A stretch of 64,000 nt of DNA, taken from positions 68,651 to 132,650 of the forward strand of contig CAVXDE010000022.1 in NCBI GenBank assembly GCA_963760435.1, read 5' to 3'. The notes under the pieces were generated by a model. It was given only the letters and a program-made list of their open reading frames with translations. It had not been told where the DNA came from and ran no database searches. Source of the stretch: JAFAXD01 sp963760435. Its GTDB lineage: Bacteria > Pseudomonadota > Alphaproteobacteria > Rhizobiales > Xanthobacteraceae. A program made the translations under genes and the position numbers. Below, piece by piece: positions 7,119 through 14,659 of the stretch; position 1 is the stretch's first letter; each line of letters opens with the position of its first letter.

Positions 7119-8759
7119 ATGTCCGCCAAGGAAGTGAAATTCTCCGTCGACGCGCGTGACAGAATGTTGCATGGGATCGACACGCTGGCGCACGCGGTGA
7201 GGGTGACGCTTGGCCCAAAGGGCCGCAACGTCATACTCGACAAGTCATACGGTGCACCGCGCATCACCAAGGATGGCGTCACTGTTGCCAAAGAAATCGA
7301 GCTCGAAGACAAGTTCGAGAATATGGGCGCCCAAATGGTGCGCGAGGTTGCCTCGAAGACCTCCGACCAGGCCGGTGATGGCACGACCACGGCGACGGTG
7401 CTCGCTCATGCGATCGTGCGGGAAGGTGCCAAGGCTGTCGCCGCCGGCATGAACCCGATGGACCTCAAGCGCGGCATCGATCTCGCGGTCGAGAGCATTG
7501 TGGCTGACCTCCAGAAGAACTCCAAGAACGTCACCTCGAACGAGGAGATCGCGCAGGTCGGCACGATCTCGGCCAATGGCGATGCGGAAATTGGTCGCTT
7601 CATCGCCGATGCGATGAAACGGGTCGGCAACGAAGGCGTGATCACGGTCGAGGAAGCAAAGTCGCTCGAGACCGAGCTTGAAGTGGTCGAGGGCATGCAG
7701 TTCGACCGCGGTTACATCTCGCCTTACTTCGTAACCAACGCCGACAAAATGCGGGTCGAAATGGAAGACCCGTATATCCTGATTTGCGAGAAGAAGCTTT
7801 CGGCGCTGCAAGAGCTGCTCCCGTTGCTGGAAGCGGTGGTGCAAGCGAGCAAGCCGCTGCTGATCATCGCCGAGGACATAGAGGGTGAGGCGCTCGCCAC
7901 CCTCGTGGTCAACAAGCTGCGCGGCGGCCTCAAGGTCGCAGCGGTCAAGGCTCCCGGCTTCGGCGACCGCCGCAAAGCCATGCTTGAGGACATTGCGATC
8001 CTTACCGCCGGCACCATGGTCTCCGCCGACCTCGGCATCAAGCTCGAGACCGTCACGATCAATATGCTGGGACGCGCCAAGAAGGTGATGATCGACAAGG
8101 AGAACACCACGATCGTCGGTGGCGCGGGCAAGAAGACCGACATCCAGGCGCGCATTGCCCAGATCAAGGCACAGATCGAGGAGACGACCTCCGACTACGA
8201 CCGCGAGAAGCTGCAAGAGCGGCTGGCCAAGCTCGCGGGCGGCGTCGCGGTGCTCCGCGTCGGCGGCGCGACCGAAGTCGAGGTGAAGGAGCGCAAGGAC
8301 CGGGTTGATGACGCCATGCACGCAACCCGCGCCGCCGTCGAGGAAGGTGTCCTGCCGGGCGGCGGCGTTGCGCTGCTGCGCGCCATCAAGGCGCTGGAGA
8401 AGCTCAAAGTCCACAACGACGATCAGCGAACCGGCATTGAAATTGTCAAGAAGGCGATTTCCTGGCCGGCGCGCCAGATCGCGATCAACGCCGGCGACGA
8501 TGGCTCAATCGTCGTTGGCAAGATCCTGGAAAAGGAAACCTACGCTTTCGGCTATGACGCGCAGACCGGCGAGTATGGGAACCTGGTGTCGAAAGGCATC
8601 ATCGACCCGACCAAAGTCGTGCGGACCGCGTTGCAGGATGCGGCCTCCATCGCGGGTCTGCTGATTACCACCGAGGCGATGGTTGCCGAGCTGCCGAAGA
8701 AGCAGAGCGCAGCGATGCCGGGCGGTCCCGGTGGCGGCATGGGCGGAATGGACTTCTGA
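7119..8759 (+). CDS. groEL: Chaperonin GroEL
   Basis: 546 residues, full length. An ATP-driven folding chamber working with GroES. Seen: VTLGPKGRNVILDKSYGAP, the ATP-site motif GDGTTTATVLA, the apical-domain segment KAPGFGDRRKAMLEDIA, GGVAVLRVGGATEVEVKE, and the C-terminal GGMGGMDF tail. ATG at 7119 has AAGGA 8 nt upstream. The shorter GGM tail and the linkage to a phasin suggest a stress-specific paralogue rather than the only copy, but that is inference. Confidence 0.97.
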   Translation: MSAKEVKFSVDARDRMLHGIDTLAHAVRVTLGPKGRNVILDKSYGAPRITKDGVTVAKEIELEDKFENMGAQMVREVASKTSDQAGDGTTTATVLAHAIVREGAKAVAAGMNPMDLKRGIDLAVESIVADLQKNSKNVTSNEEIAQVGTISANGDAEIGRFIADAMKRVGNEGVITVEEAKSLETELEVVEGMQFDRGYISPYFVTNADKMRVEMEDPYILICEKKLSALQELLPLLEAVVQASKPLLIIAEDIEGEALATLVVNKLRGGLKVAAVKAPGFGDRRKAMLEDIAILTAGTMVSADLGIKLETVTINMLGRAKKVMIDKENTTIVGGAGKKTDIQARIAQIKAQIEETTSDYDREKLQERLAKLAGGVAVLRVGGATEVEVKERKDRVDDAMHATRAAVEEGVLPGGGVALLRAIKALEKLKVHNDDQRTGIEIVKKAISWPARQIAINAGDDGSIVVGKILEKETYAFGYDAQTGEYGNLVSKGIIDPTKVVRTALQDAASIAGLLITTEAMVAELPKKQSAAMPGGPGGGMGGMDF

Positions 8760-8816
8760 GGCGCGCGATCGATCAGGTCTATCCACGCAGTGCTCGGCCA
8801 CCAGGAGGAGCTCTCA

Positions 8817-8993
8817 ATGCAAACAAGCCGGTTCGGACGAAAAGTCAAACTTCCTGCGACGATTGCCATCAAGCATCAGGTCAGACAATTGATGTTCGAA
8901 GAGGCGGTCAAGACGGCAGAGGCGGAAGCAAGAGCTGAAGCAATTCGCGGACAGCTGCGCGAAGAAACACAACCGCTCGTGCATTCGGGCTGA
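8817..8993 (+). CDS. Hypothetical protein, 58 aa, downstream of groEL
   Basis: Short and basic at the start (QTSRFGRKVKLPATIAIK), then one long Ala/Glu-rich helix (EEAVKTAEAEARAEAIRG). AGGAGGAG precedes the ATG at a good distance, so translation is likely. It lies 57 bp after groEL and probably shares its transcript. No family is recognised. Confidence 0.5.
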   Translation: MQTSRFGRKVKLPATIAIKHQVRQLMFEEAVKTAEAEARAEAIRGQLREETQPLVHSG

Positions 8994-9075
8994 CGCATAG
9001 AGTAGCTCAAGTGGCCGGAGCCAGTTGGGCCGGTTGAAGGGCTAGATTTGTTCTGTCGGAAAATGAGCGAGGGTG

Positions 9076-9321
9076 ATGTCGATACTCAGGCTTCTTGGAA
9101 AACACACCTTCGATGTCGATACCACGATAATTCTGGCATCAGCATTCGATGCTGCGTGGCTGTCATTGCAGATCTCGAACAGCCCGATGGCGGCCGACGA
9201 TCGGGCAACCGAAACGCGCGGCTTACTCGCGCAACGCCTTATCGAGGTTGCTCAGCGCGGCGAGAGAGACAAGCGGCGCCTCGTGAATGAGGCGTTGGCT
9301 CAATTTGCAAATTCAATCTAA
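9076..9321 (+). CDS. Conserved hypothetical protein, 81 aa
   Basis: A helical protein with N-terminal SILRLLGKHTFDVDTTIIL, a central AFDAAWLSLQISNSP, and a C-terminal LLAQRLIEVAQRGERDKRR plus LVNEALAQF. This pattern matches small alphaproteobacterial proteins of unknown function that are common in Bradyrhizobium. GTG at 9073 and ATG at 9076 are adjacent; GAGG lies very close upstream. It is in the same direction as groEL and the next small genes. Confidence 0.6.
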   Translation: MSILRLLGKHTFDVDTTIILASAFDAAWLSLQISNSPMAADDRATETRGLLAQRLIEVAQRGERDKRRLVNEALAQFANSI

Positions 9322-9423
9322 GGCACGCCGCGATGCACACACTTCGCAGTCGCGCAGCCCGTCCTTGCCAAGCCGCGAGGTGCGATCACCTGTCCAGGTG
9401 ACAGCGTCTAAGTGGAGTCCTCA

Positions 9424-9675
9424 GTGCAGTTCACCATCGAGTTCTTTCGCGTTCGTTCAACTGACGACTTGCACGCCACATTGGCGCGGATTTCGGTTGT
9501 TGCCGACGATCTTGCGGCTGCCAAGGTGAAAGCCAAATCACTCTTCGAGACGCTGGACATGCCGCAAAGGCCGGACGGGTTGCGCATTCTGGTTCATGAG
9601 GAACGCGAAGTGTTCGCTTGGATGCGAGGCGGCGATGATGCCCAACTCGCAACGGGTGAGAAGCATCCGAAATGA
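9424..9675 (+). CDS. Conserved hypothetical protein, 83 aa
   Basis: It begins with a beta-strand QFTIEFFRVRSTDDLHATLAR, continues with a helix LAAAKVKAKSLFETLDMPQ, then a strand GLRILVHEEREVFAW. This compact alpha/beta layout occurs in small rhizobial hypotheticals. GTG at 9424 has GGAG 6 nt upstream and is preferred to the GTG at 9412. Function unknown. Confidence 0.6.
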   Translation: MQFTIEFFRVRSTDDLHATLARISVVADDLAAAKVKAKSLFETLDMPQRPDGLRILVHEEREVFAWMRGGDDAQLATGEKHPK

Positions 9676-9906
9676 TTTGAGGATAAGCTGAGTAAGCGTC
9701 AAAATTGCGCGCTGTCACGGTGAGGAGCTTGTGCGGTCGAGCCCTCCTCACCTGCAATTTCCCGATCTTTTATTAAGCAAGTGCCACGAATAGGACCGAG
9801 CTGTTTTGCTCAAACTCCAGAAGAAGGAACGCGTATCTGAAGTTCGATCGATATGCCCTCTCAACGCGTTTCGGCATTCAATGCAACTGGGCGAAAAGGA
9901 AAAGCC

Positions 9907-10281
9907 ATGCAATTACCTTCAATGCTACAAGGAGAGTCGCTGACGCGTTTGCTGCAAGGAGTTGCCGTCGGCGCTATCGCAACGATCGCTATTGGCTTTT
10001 CCTGGGGGGGCTGGTCGCTGGCCAGCACGGCCAACGAGATGGCAAAACAGCGGTCAGAGCAAGCGGTCGTGGTGGCGATGGCACCCGTATGCGCCGATAA
10101 GTTTCGTGCCCTGCCTGACGCCGCAGCGAAGCTAGTTACGCTTTCGAAGGTCAACTCGTGGAAGCGCCGGGACGAATTTCCCAAGGATCTCGTAACGCTG
10201 CCTGGTGAATTGTACCCGAGTTCCGCCCTCATCGAGGCCTGCTACAAGTTGCTTGCACCGAAGTCAGCCGCGCTTAATTGA
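9907..10281 (+). CDS. Membrane-anchored hypothetical protein, 124 aa
   Basis: One N-terminal transmembrane segment (about residues 14-40, GVAVGAIATIAIGFSWGGW), then a soluble domain likely facing the periplasm with two cysteines (APVCADKFRAL and LIEACYKLL) that could form a disulfide. Motifs include NSWKRRDEFPKDLVTLPG. Similar proteins of unknown function occur in Bradyrhizobium. AAAAGGA precedes the ATG by 6-7 nt. Confidence 0.65.
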   Translation: MQLPSMLQGESLTRLLQGVAVGAIATIAIGFSWGGWSLASTANEMAKQRSEQAVVVAMAPVCADKFRALPDAAAKLVTLSKVNSWKRRDEFPKDLVTLPGELYPSSALIEACYKLLAPKSAALN

Positions 10282-10528
10282 GATTTGCTTAACTCGGCGG
10301 AATTCCAATTCGGATGCGCGTGCAAACGCACGGGCGATCCTCAGGCCGGGAGTCTCGATGCGTTCAACGCGAAATGGCGGCCGAATGACTCAAATTCGCG
10401 GACCGCGATTCGCCATTCATCCAAAATCGTGGACACGGTTCCAGGTGATATCGGCCGGCACGGGTGTCATGACCACGGGGTAATCCGGCCGTCTTAAGAG
10501 CGGACTCAGTATTTCCTGGCTATTCGGG

Positions 10529-10639
10529 ATGGACCCACGAAAGCTTATCTTTTTATTGTTTAAGTGGGGATGGCGCGGACCACTTGTCCTTGTGGCCGTG
10601 ATATTCGGCGTTTGGCTCTATTCCCTGTGGACATTTTGA
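10529..10639 (+). CDS. Putative 36-residue single-pass membrane microprotein
   Basis: A very short frame: polar start DPRKLIFLLFKWGWRG, then one hydrophobic stretch PLVLVAVIFGVWLYSLW, ending TF and TGA. One clean transmembrane helix with a positively charged N-terminal side is what a real membrane microprotein looks like, but the ribosome site is weak (TCGGG 1-2 nt before ATG). It lies between the 124-aa membrane-protein gene and the Crp/Fnr gene. Confidence 0.4.
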   Translation: MDPRKLIFLLFKWGWRGPLVLVAVIFGVWLYSLWTF

Positions 10640-10777
10640 GGATTTGAGACCGCCGCTTCGTCGGTCTGCGGCGAAAGATACCACCGCGCCGCGGCCGATT
10701 GGTGTTCCGTGATATAATGCTTCCCGATGATATCGGGCCAGAAGAGAGCGTTCTTCTGGCGGAGCACTCTTTATATC

Positions 10778-11452
10778 ATGGCAAGCAAAAAGAACCCATC
10801 ATTCGATCCGAGATCGTTTCTCAGCAAAGTTGGCGAGGGACGCAGCATCGGGAAGTATCGCAAGGAGCAAATTGTCTTCTCCCAGGGAGATCCTGCGGAC
10901 GCGATCTTCTACATCCAGAGCGGCAAGGTCAAGGTTACGGTCGTGTCCGAGCAAGGCAAGGAGGCGGTTGTCGCAATTCTCGGAGCGGATAACTTTTTCG
11001 GTGAGGGATGTCTGGCCGGCCAGCCGCGGCGCATGGCGACGGTCTCGACCATGGCGGAGGGCCTATTCATGCGGCTCGAAAAGGCGTCTGTTGTCCGCGT
11101 GATCCATGACGAGCCGGCATTTTCCGAAATGTTCATTGCGCATCTTCTGGCTCGGACCATCCGGGTAGAAGAGGATCTCATCGACCAGCTGTTCAATTCG
11201 AGCGAGAAACGCCTCGCTCGGATGTTGCTGTTGCTGGCGAACTTTGGCAAGGAAGGAAGGCCGGAGCCGGTTATTGCGAATGTCAGCCAGGAAACGCTCG
11301 CGGAGATGATCGGCACGACGCGATCGCGTGTGAGCCATTTCATGAACAAATTTCGCAAATTGGGCTTCATTGATTACGACGGCGAGGGCCTGCAAGTACA
11401 CAGCTCGTTGTTGAACGTGATTCTCCACGATCAACCGCCTCACATCATGTGA
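10778..11452 (+). CDS. Crp/Fnr family transcriptional regulator
   Basis: 224 residues. The N-terminal cyclic-nucleotide-binding-like domain (about 20-130) shows GEGRSIGKYRKEQIVFSQGD, AIFYIQSGKVKVTVVS and NFFGEGCLAG. The C-terminal helix-turn-helix (about 160-210) shows SQETLAEMIGTTRSRVSHFM. It lacks the N-terminal cysteines of an oxygen-sensing Fnr, so it is not an Fe-S sensor of that kind; the ligand is unknown. ATG at 10778 fits family N-termini; the frame opens at 10727. It may control the surrounding stress genes. Confidence 0.88.
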   Translation: MASKKNPSFDPRSFLSKVGEGRSIGKYRKEQIVFSQGDPADAIFYIQSGKVKVTVVSEQGKEAVVAILGADNFFGEGCLAGQPRRMATVSTMAEGLFMRLEKASVVRVIHDEPAFSEMFIAHLLARTIRVEEDLIDQLFNSSEKRLARMLLLLANFGKEGRPEPVIANVSQETLAEMIGTTRSRVSHFMNKFRKLGFIDYDGEGLQVHSSLLNVILHDQPPHIM

Positions 11453-11964
11453 GGCTGCGGCGTACTTCCTGGATAGGCGTGCCCTGGAGGCTCATTAACG
11501 GTTGCAAGCGCAGCAATGCGCGCCCGCCCGGATCGAAAATGATCGCGCCGATCAGACCGCCACCCGGACGGTTACTAATGGATACGGAATCGGTCTTTGA
11601 AGTTGCCATCCGCATTGGTATCTCTGCGCCCACAATTTTCCGGAAGATGGGTCCTCCCAGCGAGGGCAAGTGTGTTGCTTGCCATAGATGCCGCCCAAGT
11701 TGACGTTCATGTAAGCCGGTTGCCGAAGTTGATACGCCTGACTGGCGTCCGTCACCGCAAGCAGCAGACTGCCCAAGTTGGCTAGCAGGGTGAACCTGAT
11801 CTTTGAGGTCATTGGAATCGCCGTGTTTGTTGCTGCCAACCCCGGAACCAGAGTCATCGGCCGATCGATCGGACACATTGCACCGTAATCGGAATGAGTC
11901 TGCCCAATTGTGCTCACTTTCGCTTTCGCCTCGTTATTCGGTGCGGATGTGAATGATGCGTCAG
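11453..11964. other. 512-bp gap, weak coding signal only
   Basis: Two minus-strand frames overlap here and neither is convincing over its full length; the better part is listed at 11552-11812. No terminator with a T-run was seen. The region could hold a decayed gene. Confidence 0.35.
11552..11812 (-). CDS. Possible small exported protein, 86 aa
   Basis: The frame begins TSKIRFTLLANLGSLLLAV followed by TDASQAYQL, which looks like a signal peptide with an Ala-X-Ala-type end. The mature part reads YGKQHTCPRWEDPSSGKLWA and then becomes less protein-like. No ribosome site is seen before ATG 11812. A second minus-strand frame overlaps the 3' part, so a frameshifted gene is possible. Low confidence. 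Confidence 0.3.
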   Translation of the reverse strand: MTSKIRFTLLANLGSLLLAVTDASQAYQLRQPAYMNVNLGGIYGKQHTCPRWEDPSSGKLWAQRYQCGWQLQRPIPYPLVTVRVAV

Positions 11965-13125
11965 CTACGCGGCTGGTGCTGGGTGTTGGAGGAAGAAGCG
12001 CATCATCTCCCGACTGGCGTCGGGCCCGCGTGGCTCGGTGTGCGATCCGGCAGAGCTACCTCCGGACCATGCGTGGCCGGCTCCATGCAGGACCCATTGC
12101 TCCAGAATCCGTCGCCCGCTGTCATCCACCTGAACGGTGCGGGTGTAACTCATCCCTCCGGGTGCCTGACCGCGGGTGACGGTGATCCGAAGATCGGCCG
12201 CAGCCTTCGCCTGGGCAATGACTTGATCCCCGTTGACGGGGTTGACGATCATGTCGCGGTCACCGTGAAACACGATGGTCGGCGTGGCGCGGCCGGACCC
12301 GTCGCGCGCAGACGGTTCCCATACACCGGAAGACCGCCCCTGCCGCATCGCCTCGAAGGCGGAAGGCACGTCGGTAGCCGCCCCGCACGCCAATCCGGAA
12401 TGCACGCCTATGGCGGCATAGAGGTCCGGGTAGGTCGATCCCATGATTGCGGCGGCGGCGCCCCCGGCAGACAGGCCGGCGATATACACGCGCCCTGGCT
12501 CAACCAGGAAGTCGCGCGTGATCTGGCGGGTGATCCCCGCGATCAGCGAGGGCTCACCCTGATCGCGCTGCTGGTTGCTTGCGTCGAACCAGTTCCAGCA
12601 CTTGGAGCCATTGGCTGACATGTCCTGCGCCGGGTAGGCGACAAGGAAAGTCAGCTCCTCAGCGAGCTGGTTCATCCGTGTGCCGGCGGCGAAGTCGTCC
12701 GGCGACTGGGTACAGCCGTGCAGCATCACCACAAGGGGGAGTGCCCGCGCGTTGTAGCCGCTCGGAACATAGAGCTTGTACGACCGGCGTCCTGCCTGGT
12801 TGGCATAGTTGCGCTCCTCAAACTGCGCCCCATCGGGCACGGGGACCGGAGCACGGCCCACCACATCTCCGACTAGTCCGTCGAGCGCGCGTGTGGAGCC
12901 CAGATCGCCCAAGCGGTCGAGGAAGCGATGGAGCGTTGCGGAAACTTGCTGCTGACGACCGCCTTTGCGAGGACCGCCGGATAGTGCTTGCGTTGCATCG
13001 TCTGCGAAACCGGCGGGGCGCGTGCTGGGGATCAGTCCGCGCAGAATGGCCATCGCATCAATGAGCCGGCCTGCGCGCGTAAGGCGGGTCGCCTCCATCG
13101 TGTCGGTCTTCCAGCGTGCGTTCAT
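11965..13125 (-). CDS. PHB depolymerase-family esterase
   Basis: 386 residues. An alpha/beta hydrolase of the short-chain-PHA depolymerase/feruloyl-esterase type. Seen: YKLYVPSGYNARALPLVVMLH with the oxyanion HGCTQ motif, the lipase box GLSAGG around residue 220, TIVFHGDRDMIVNP and a C-terminal GAGHAWSGG histidine region. There is no signal peptide: the N-terminus is RLTRAGRLIDAMAILRGL, a helical stretch common in rhizobial members. It therefore probably acts inside the cell on polymer or oligomers. It is downstream of, and on the same strand as, the ribbon-helix-helix regulator, 101 bp apart. Confidence 0.88.
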   Translation of the reverse strand: MNARWKTDTMEATRLTRAGRLIDAMAILRGLIPSTRPAGFADDATQALSGGPRKGGRQQQVSATLHRFLDRLGDLGSTRALDGLVGDVVGRAPVPVPDGAQFEERNYANQAGRRSYKLYVPSGYNARALPLVVMLHGCTQSPDDFAAGTRMNQLAEELTFLVAYPAQDMSANGSKCWNWFDASNQQRDQGEPSLIAGITRQITRDFLVEPGRVYIAGLSAGGAAAAIMGSTYPDLYAAIGVHSGLACGAATDVPSAFEAMRQGRSSGVWEPSARDGSGRATPTIVFHGDRDMIVNPVNGDQVIAQAKAAADLRITVTRGQAPGGMSYTRTVQVDDSGRRILEQWVLHGAGHAWSGGSSAGSHTEPRGPDASREMMRFFLQHPAPAA

Positions 13126-13174
13126 GGGAGTAGATCCTGTGTTGGTTGGACTAACGGCGCAGCTGGAGCGCTGC

Positions 13175-13192
13175 CCGTTCCACTCGGAACGG
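13175..13192 (-). promoter_or_regulatory. Short inverted repeat before the depolymerase gene
   Basis: Perfect 7-bp arms CCGTTCC / GGAACGG with a 4-nt spacer, 49 bp upstream of the depolymerase start and downstream of the regulator stop. It could be an operator or an mRNA hairpin; the role is not known. Confidence 0.3.
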
Positions 13193-13226
13193 ATTGATCG
13201 AGGGTCGGCGTTGTTCGGTCCGGCAG

Positions 13227-13646
13227 CTAGCGGATGCGGTCACCCAGCGCCGCCTTCACCGCGGGACTGGCTTGCAAGGCACCAAGCACGTGAATGGAGG
13301 CGATGGTGTTCCGCGCCAGTTGGGGAGAGACGTCCGCGGCGATAACAGCCAGCCCTAGGACATGGATGTGAAGCGCCTGGCCGGCGGCCTGCGCGGCTTC
13401 CAGGTCCTGCCGGCTGTATTGACGCAAACCAAGGTCGAGTTGGTGTCGCGCAACGGACTGCTTGACAGCGTCGTTGTGGCGATCGAGCTGATTTCGGATC
13501 GCGGTCCGGATGAAGTCGGTGCGGTTGGAATAAAATCCCTCCTGCACCAGGAGGTCGATGTGTCCGAGATCGACATAGCCGAGATTGATTGTGATCTTCT
13601 CGCTATCAGGTGCCCTCGGCCGCAGCTCGTGTACCTTATCGATCAT
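13227..13646 (-). CDS. Ribbon-helix-helix (CopG-type) transcriptional regulator
   Basis: 139 residues from ATG 13646. Residues 15-50 match a ribbon-helix-helix fold: the DNA-contacting strand EKITINLGYVDLGHIDLLVQ, then EGFYSNRTDFIRTAIRNQLDR. The C-terminal 80 residues (AGQALHIHVLGLAVIAADVS and on) form a domain that may oligomerise or bind a ligand. The gene is preceded, 10 bp before its start, by a perfect 28-bp palindrome, which suggests autoregulation. The depolymerase gene downstream is probably in the same operon and could be a target. An upstream in-frame ATG at 13739 would place the palindrome inside the coding region and is less likely. Confidence 0.75.
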   Translation of the reverse strand: MIDKVHELRPRAPDSEKITINLGYVDLGHIDLLVQEGFYSNRTDFIRTAIRNQLDRHNDAVKQSVARHQLDLGLRQYSRQDLEAAQAAGQALHIHVLGLAVIAADVSPQLARNTIASIHVLGALQASPAVKAALGDRIR

Positions 13647-13656
13647 CTCTACCAGC

Positions 13657-13684
13657 CATATACCATCCACGTGGATGGTATATG
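13657..13684 (-). promoter_or_regulatory. Perfect 28-bp palindrome, candidate operator
   Basis: Arms CATATACCATCCAC and GTGGATGGTATATG meet with no spacer. It lies 10 bp upstream of the start codon of the ribbon-helix-helix regulator. Such proteins bind short palindromes as dimers or tetramers, so this is the obvious candidate for its operator. No second copy was noticed in the window. Confidence 0.65.
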
Positions 13685-13922
13685 TGGCCGGGGATACCGC
13701 ATTGCAAGGCAGGACGAGCAAATCATTTCTGTGACGCACAGCAACGAGGTTCGAGCCCGGTCCTCGGCAACCTCAGAACGCACTATTTCCATCTTGCCCC
13801 TGATCGGAGTTCTGGCCAGAGCATGATGGGTACACGCCTAGCCATCGCGCCAAGCTTCCTTTATAAGCCCGCCTTCAGCTTAAAAACCGCTGGCGCTGAG
13901 CGCCCGATTTTCGAGGATCACC

Positions 13923-14111
13923 ATGGCTGTTCCAAAAAAGAAAACCTCGCCATCGCGGCGCGGCATGCGGCGTTCGCATCACGCCCTGACGAAGCCTGCC
14001 TATGTCGAGGACAAGGATTCCGGCGAATTGCGCCGGCCGCACCACATCGATCTGAAAACGGGCATGTATCGGGGCCGGCAGATCCTCAAGGCCAAGACCA
14101 CGGAAACCTGA
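13923..14111 (+). CDS. rpmF: 50S ribosomal protein L32
   Basis: 62 residues, the normal length. It begins AVPKKKTSPSRRGMRRSHHA, the typical L32 start, and continues through GELRRPHHIDLKTGMYRGRQ. The zinc-binding cysteines of some L32 forms are absent, as usual in alphaproteobacteria. GAGGATC precedes the ATG. It is followed by a membrane-protein gene and the PHB genes. Confidence 0.97.
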   Translation: MAVPKKKTSPSRRGMRRSHHALTKPAYVEDKDSGELRRPHHIDLKTGMYRGRQILKAKTTET

Positions 14112-14167
14112 CGGCGGCCTGGTGCGTTCCTCTTACGTCGCGCCCGCCTGGGGCGCCCGAGGAACGC

Positions 14168-14599
14168 ATGTTTCTGATCGGAATACCGCTGCTGCTGATC
14201 CCGTTCGCGATCTACAACATCGTGGAATTTTTGTTGCCTGGCGCCTCGCCAGGCGAATTCTGGGCCAAGACGCTCTTTGAATTGCCGATGATGTCAGGCG
14301 CATCGTGGTCGCTGACGGTCGGCGATCTCCTCCTGGCCATGTCGCTGTTGCTTCTGTTCGTCGAGCTCGTGAAGGCGACCCGTCTCACCGGACACTCTCT
14401 GCTCGACCACCTGCTCTCGACCCTGCTGTTCATTGGCATGCTGGTCGAGTTCCTGCTGGTCAAGCAGGCCGCCACGGCGACGTTCTTCTTGCTGCTGGTG
14501 ATCTCGTTCGTCGACGCGATCGGCGGCTATACGGTCACGATGCGCGCCTCCCAGCGCAACATCCTGGTGGACCAGGTCGACGCCGTTCACCGTGCGTAG
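14168..14599 (+). CDS. Integral membrane protein, 143 aa, unknown
   Basis: Four hydrophobic segments, near residues 1-20, 50-68, 80-98 and 102-122. The protein has the look of a phosphate-starvation-inducible PsiE-like family member (FLIGIPLLLIPFAIYNIVEF and VDAIGGYTVTMRASQRN), but that is only a resemblance. GAGGAACGC precedes ATG 14168; the open frame extends upstream through rpmF out of phase. Convergent with phaR. Confidence 0.65.
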   Translation: MFLIGIPLLLIPFAIYNIVEFLLPGASPGEFWAKTLFELPMMSGASWSLTVGDLLLAMSLLLLFVELVKATRLTGHSLLDHLLSTLLFIGMLVEFLLVKQAATATFFLLLVISFVDAIGGYTVTMRASQRNILVDQVDAVHRA

Positions 14600-14610
14600 T
14601 TTTTCAATTG

Positions 14611-14659
14611 GCGCATGTCCTTTTCGGAAAACCGGCAACCACTTTTCCGGGACATGCGC
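14611..14659 (+). repeat. Dispersed palindromic repeat, copy 1
   Basis: Outer arms GCGCATGTCC / GGACATGCGC (perfect) and inner arms CGGAAAA / TTTTCCG around an ACCGG core. The same element occurs at 18891-18940, and a diverged copy at 61606-61653. The last base touches the phaR stop codon. On the plus strand it is followed by AGGGCTTTTT, so it may terminate transcription of the membrane-protein gene. Confidence 0.75.
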
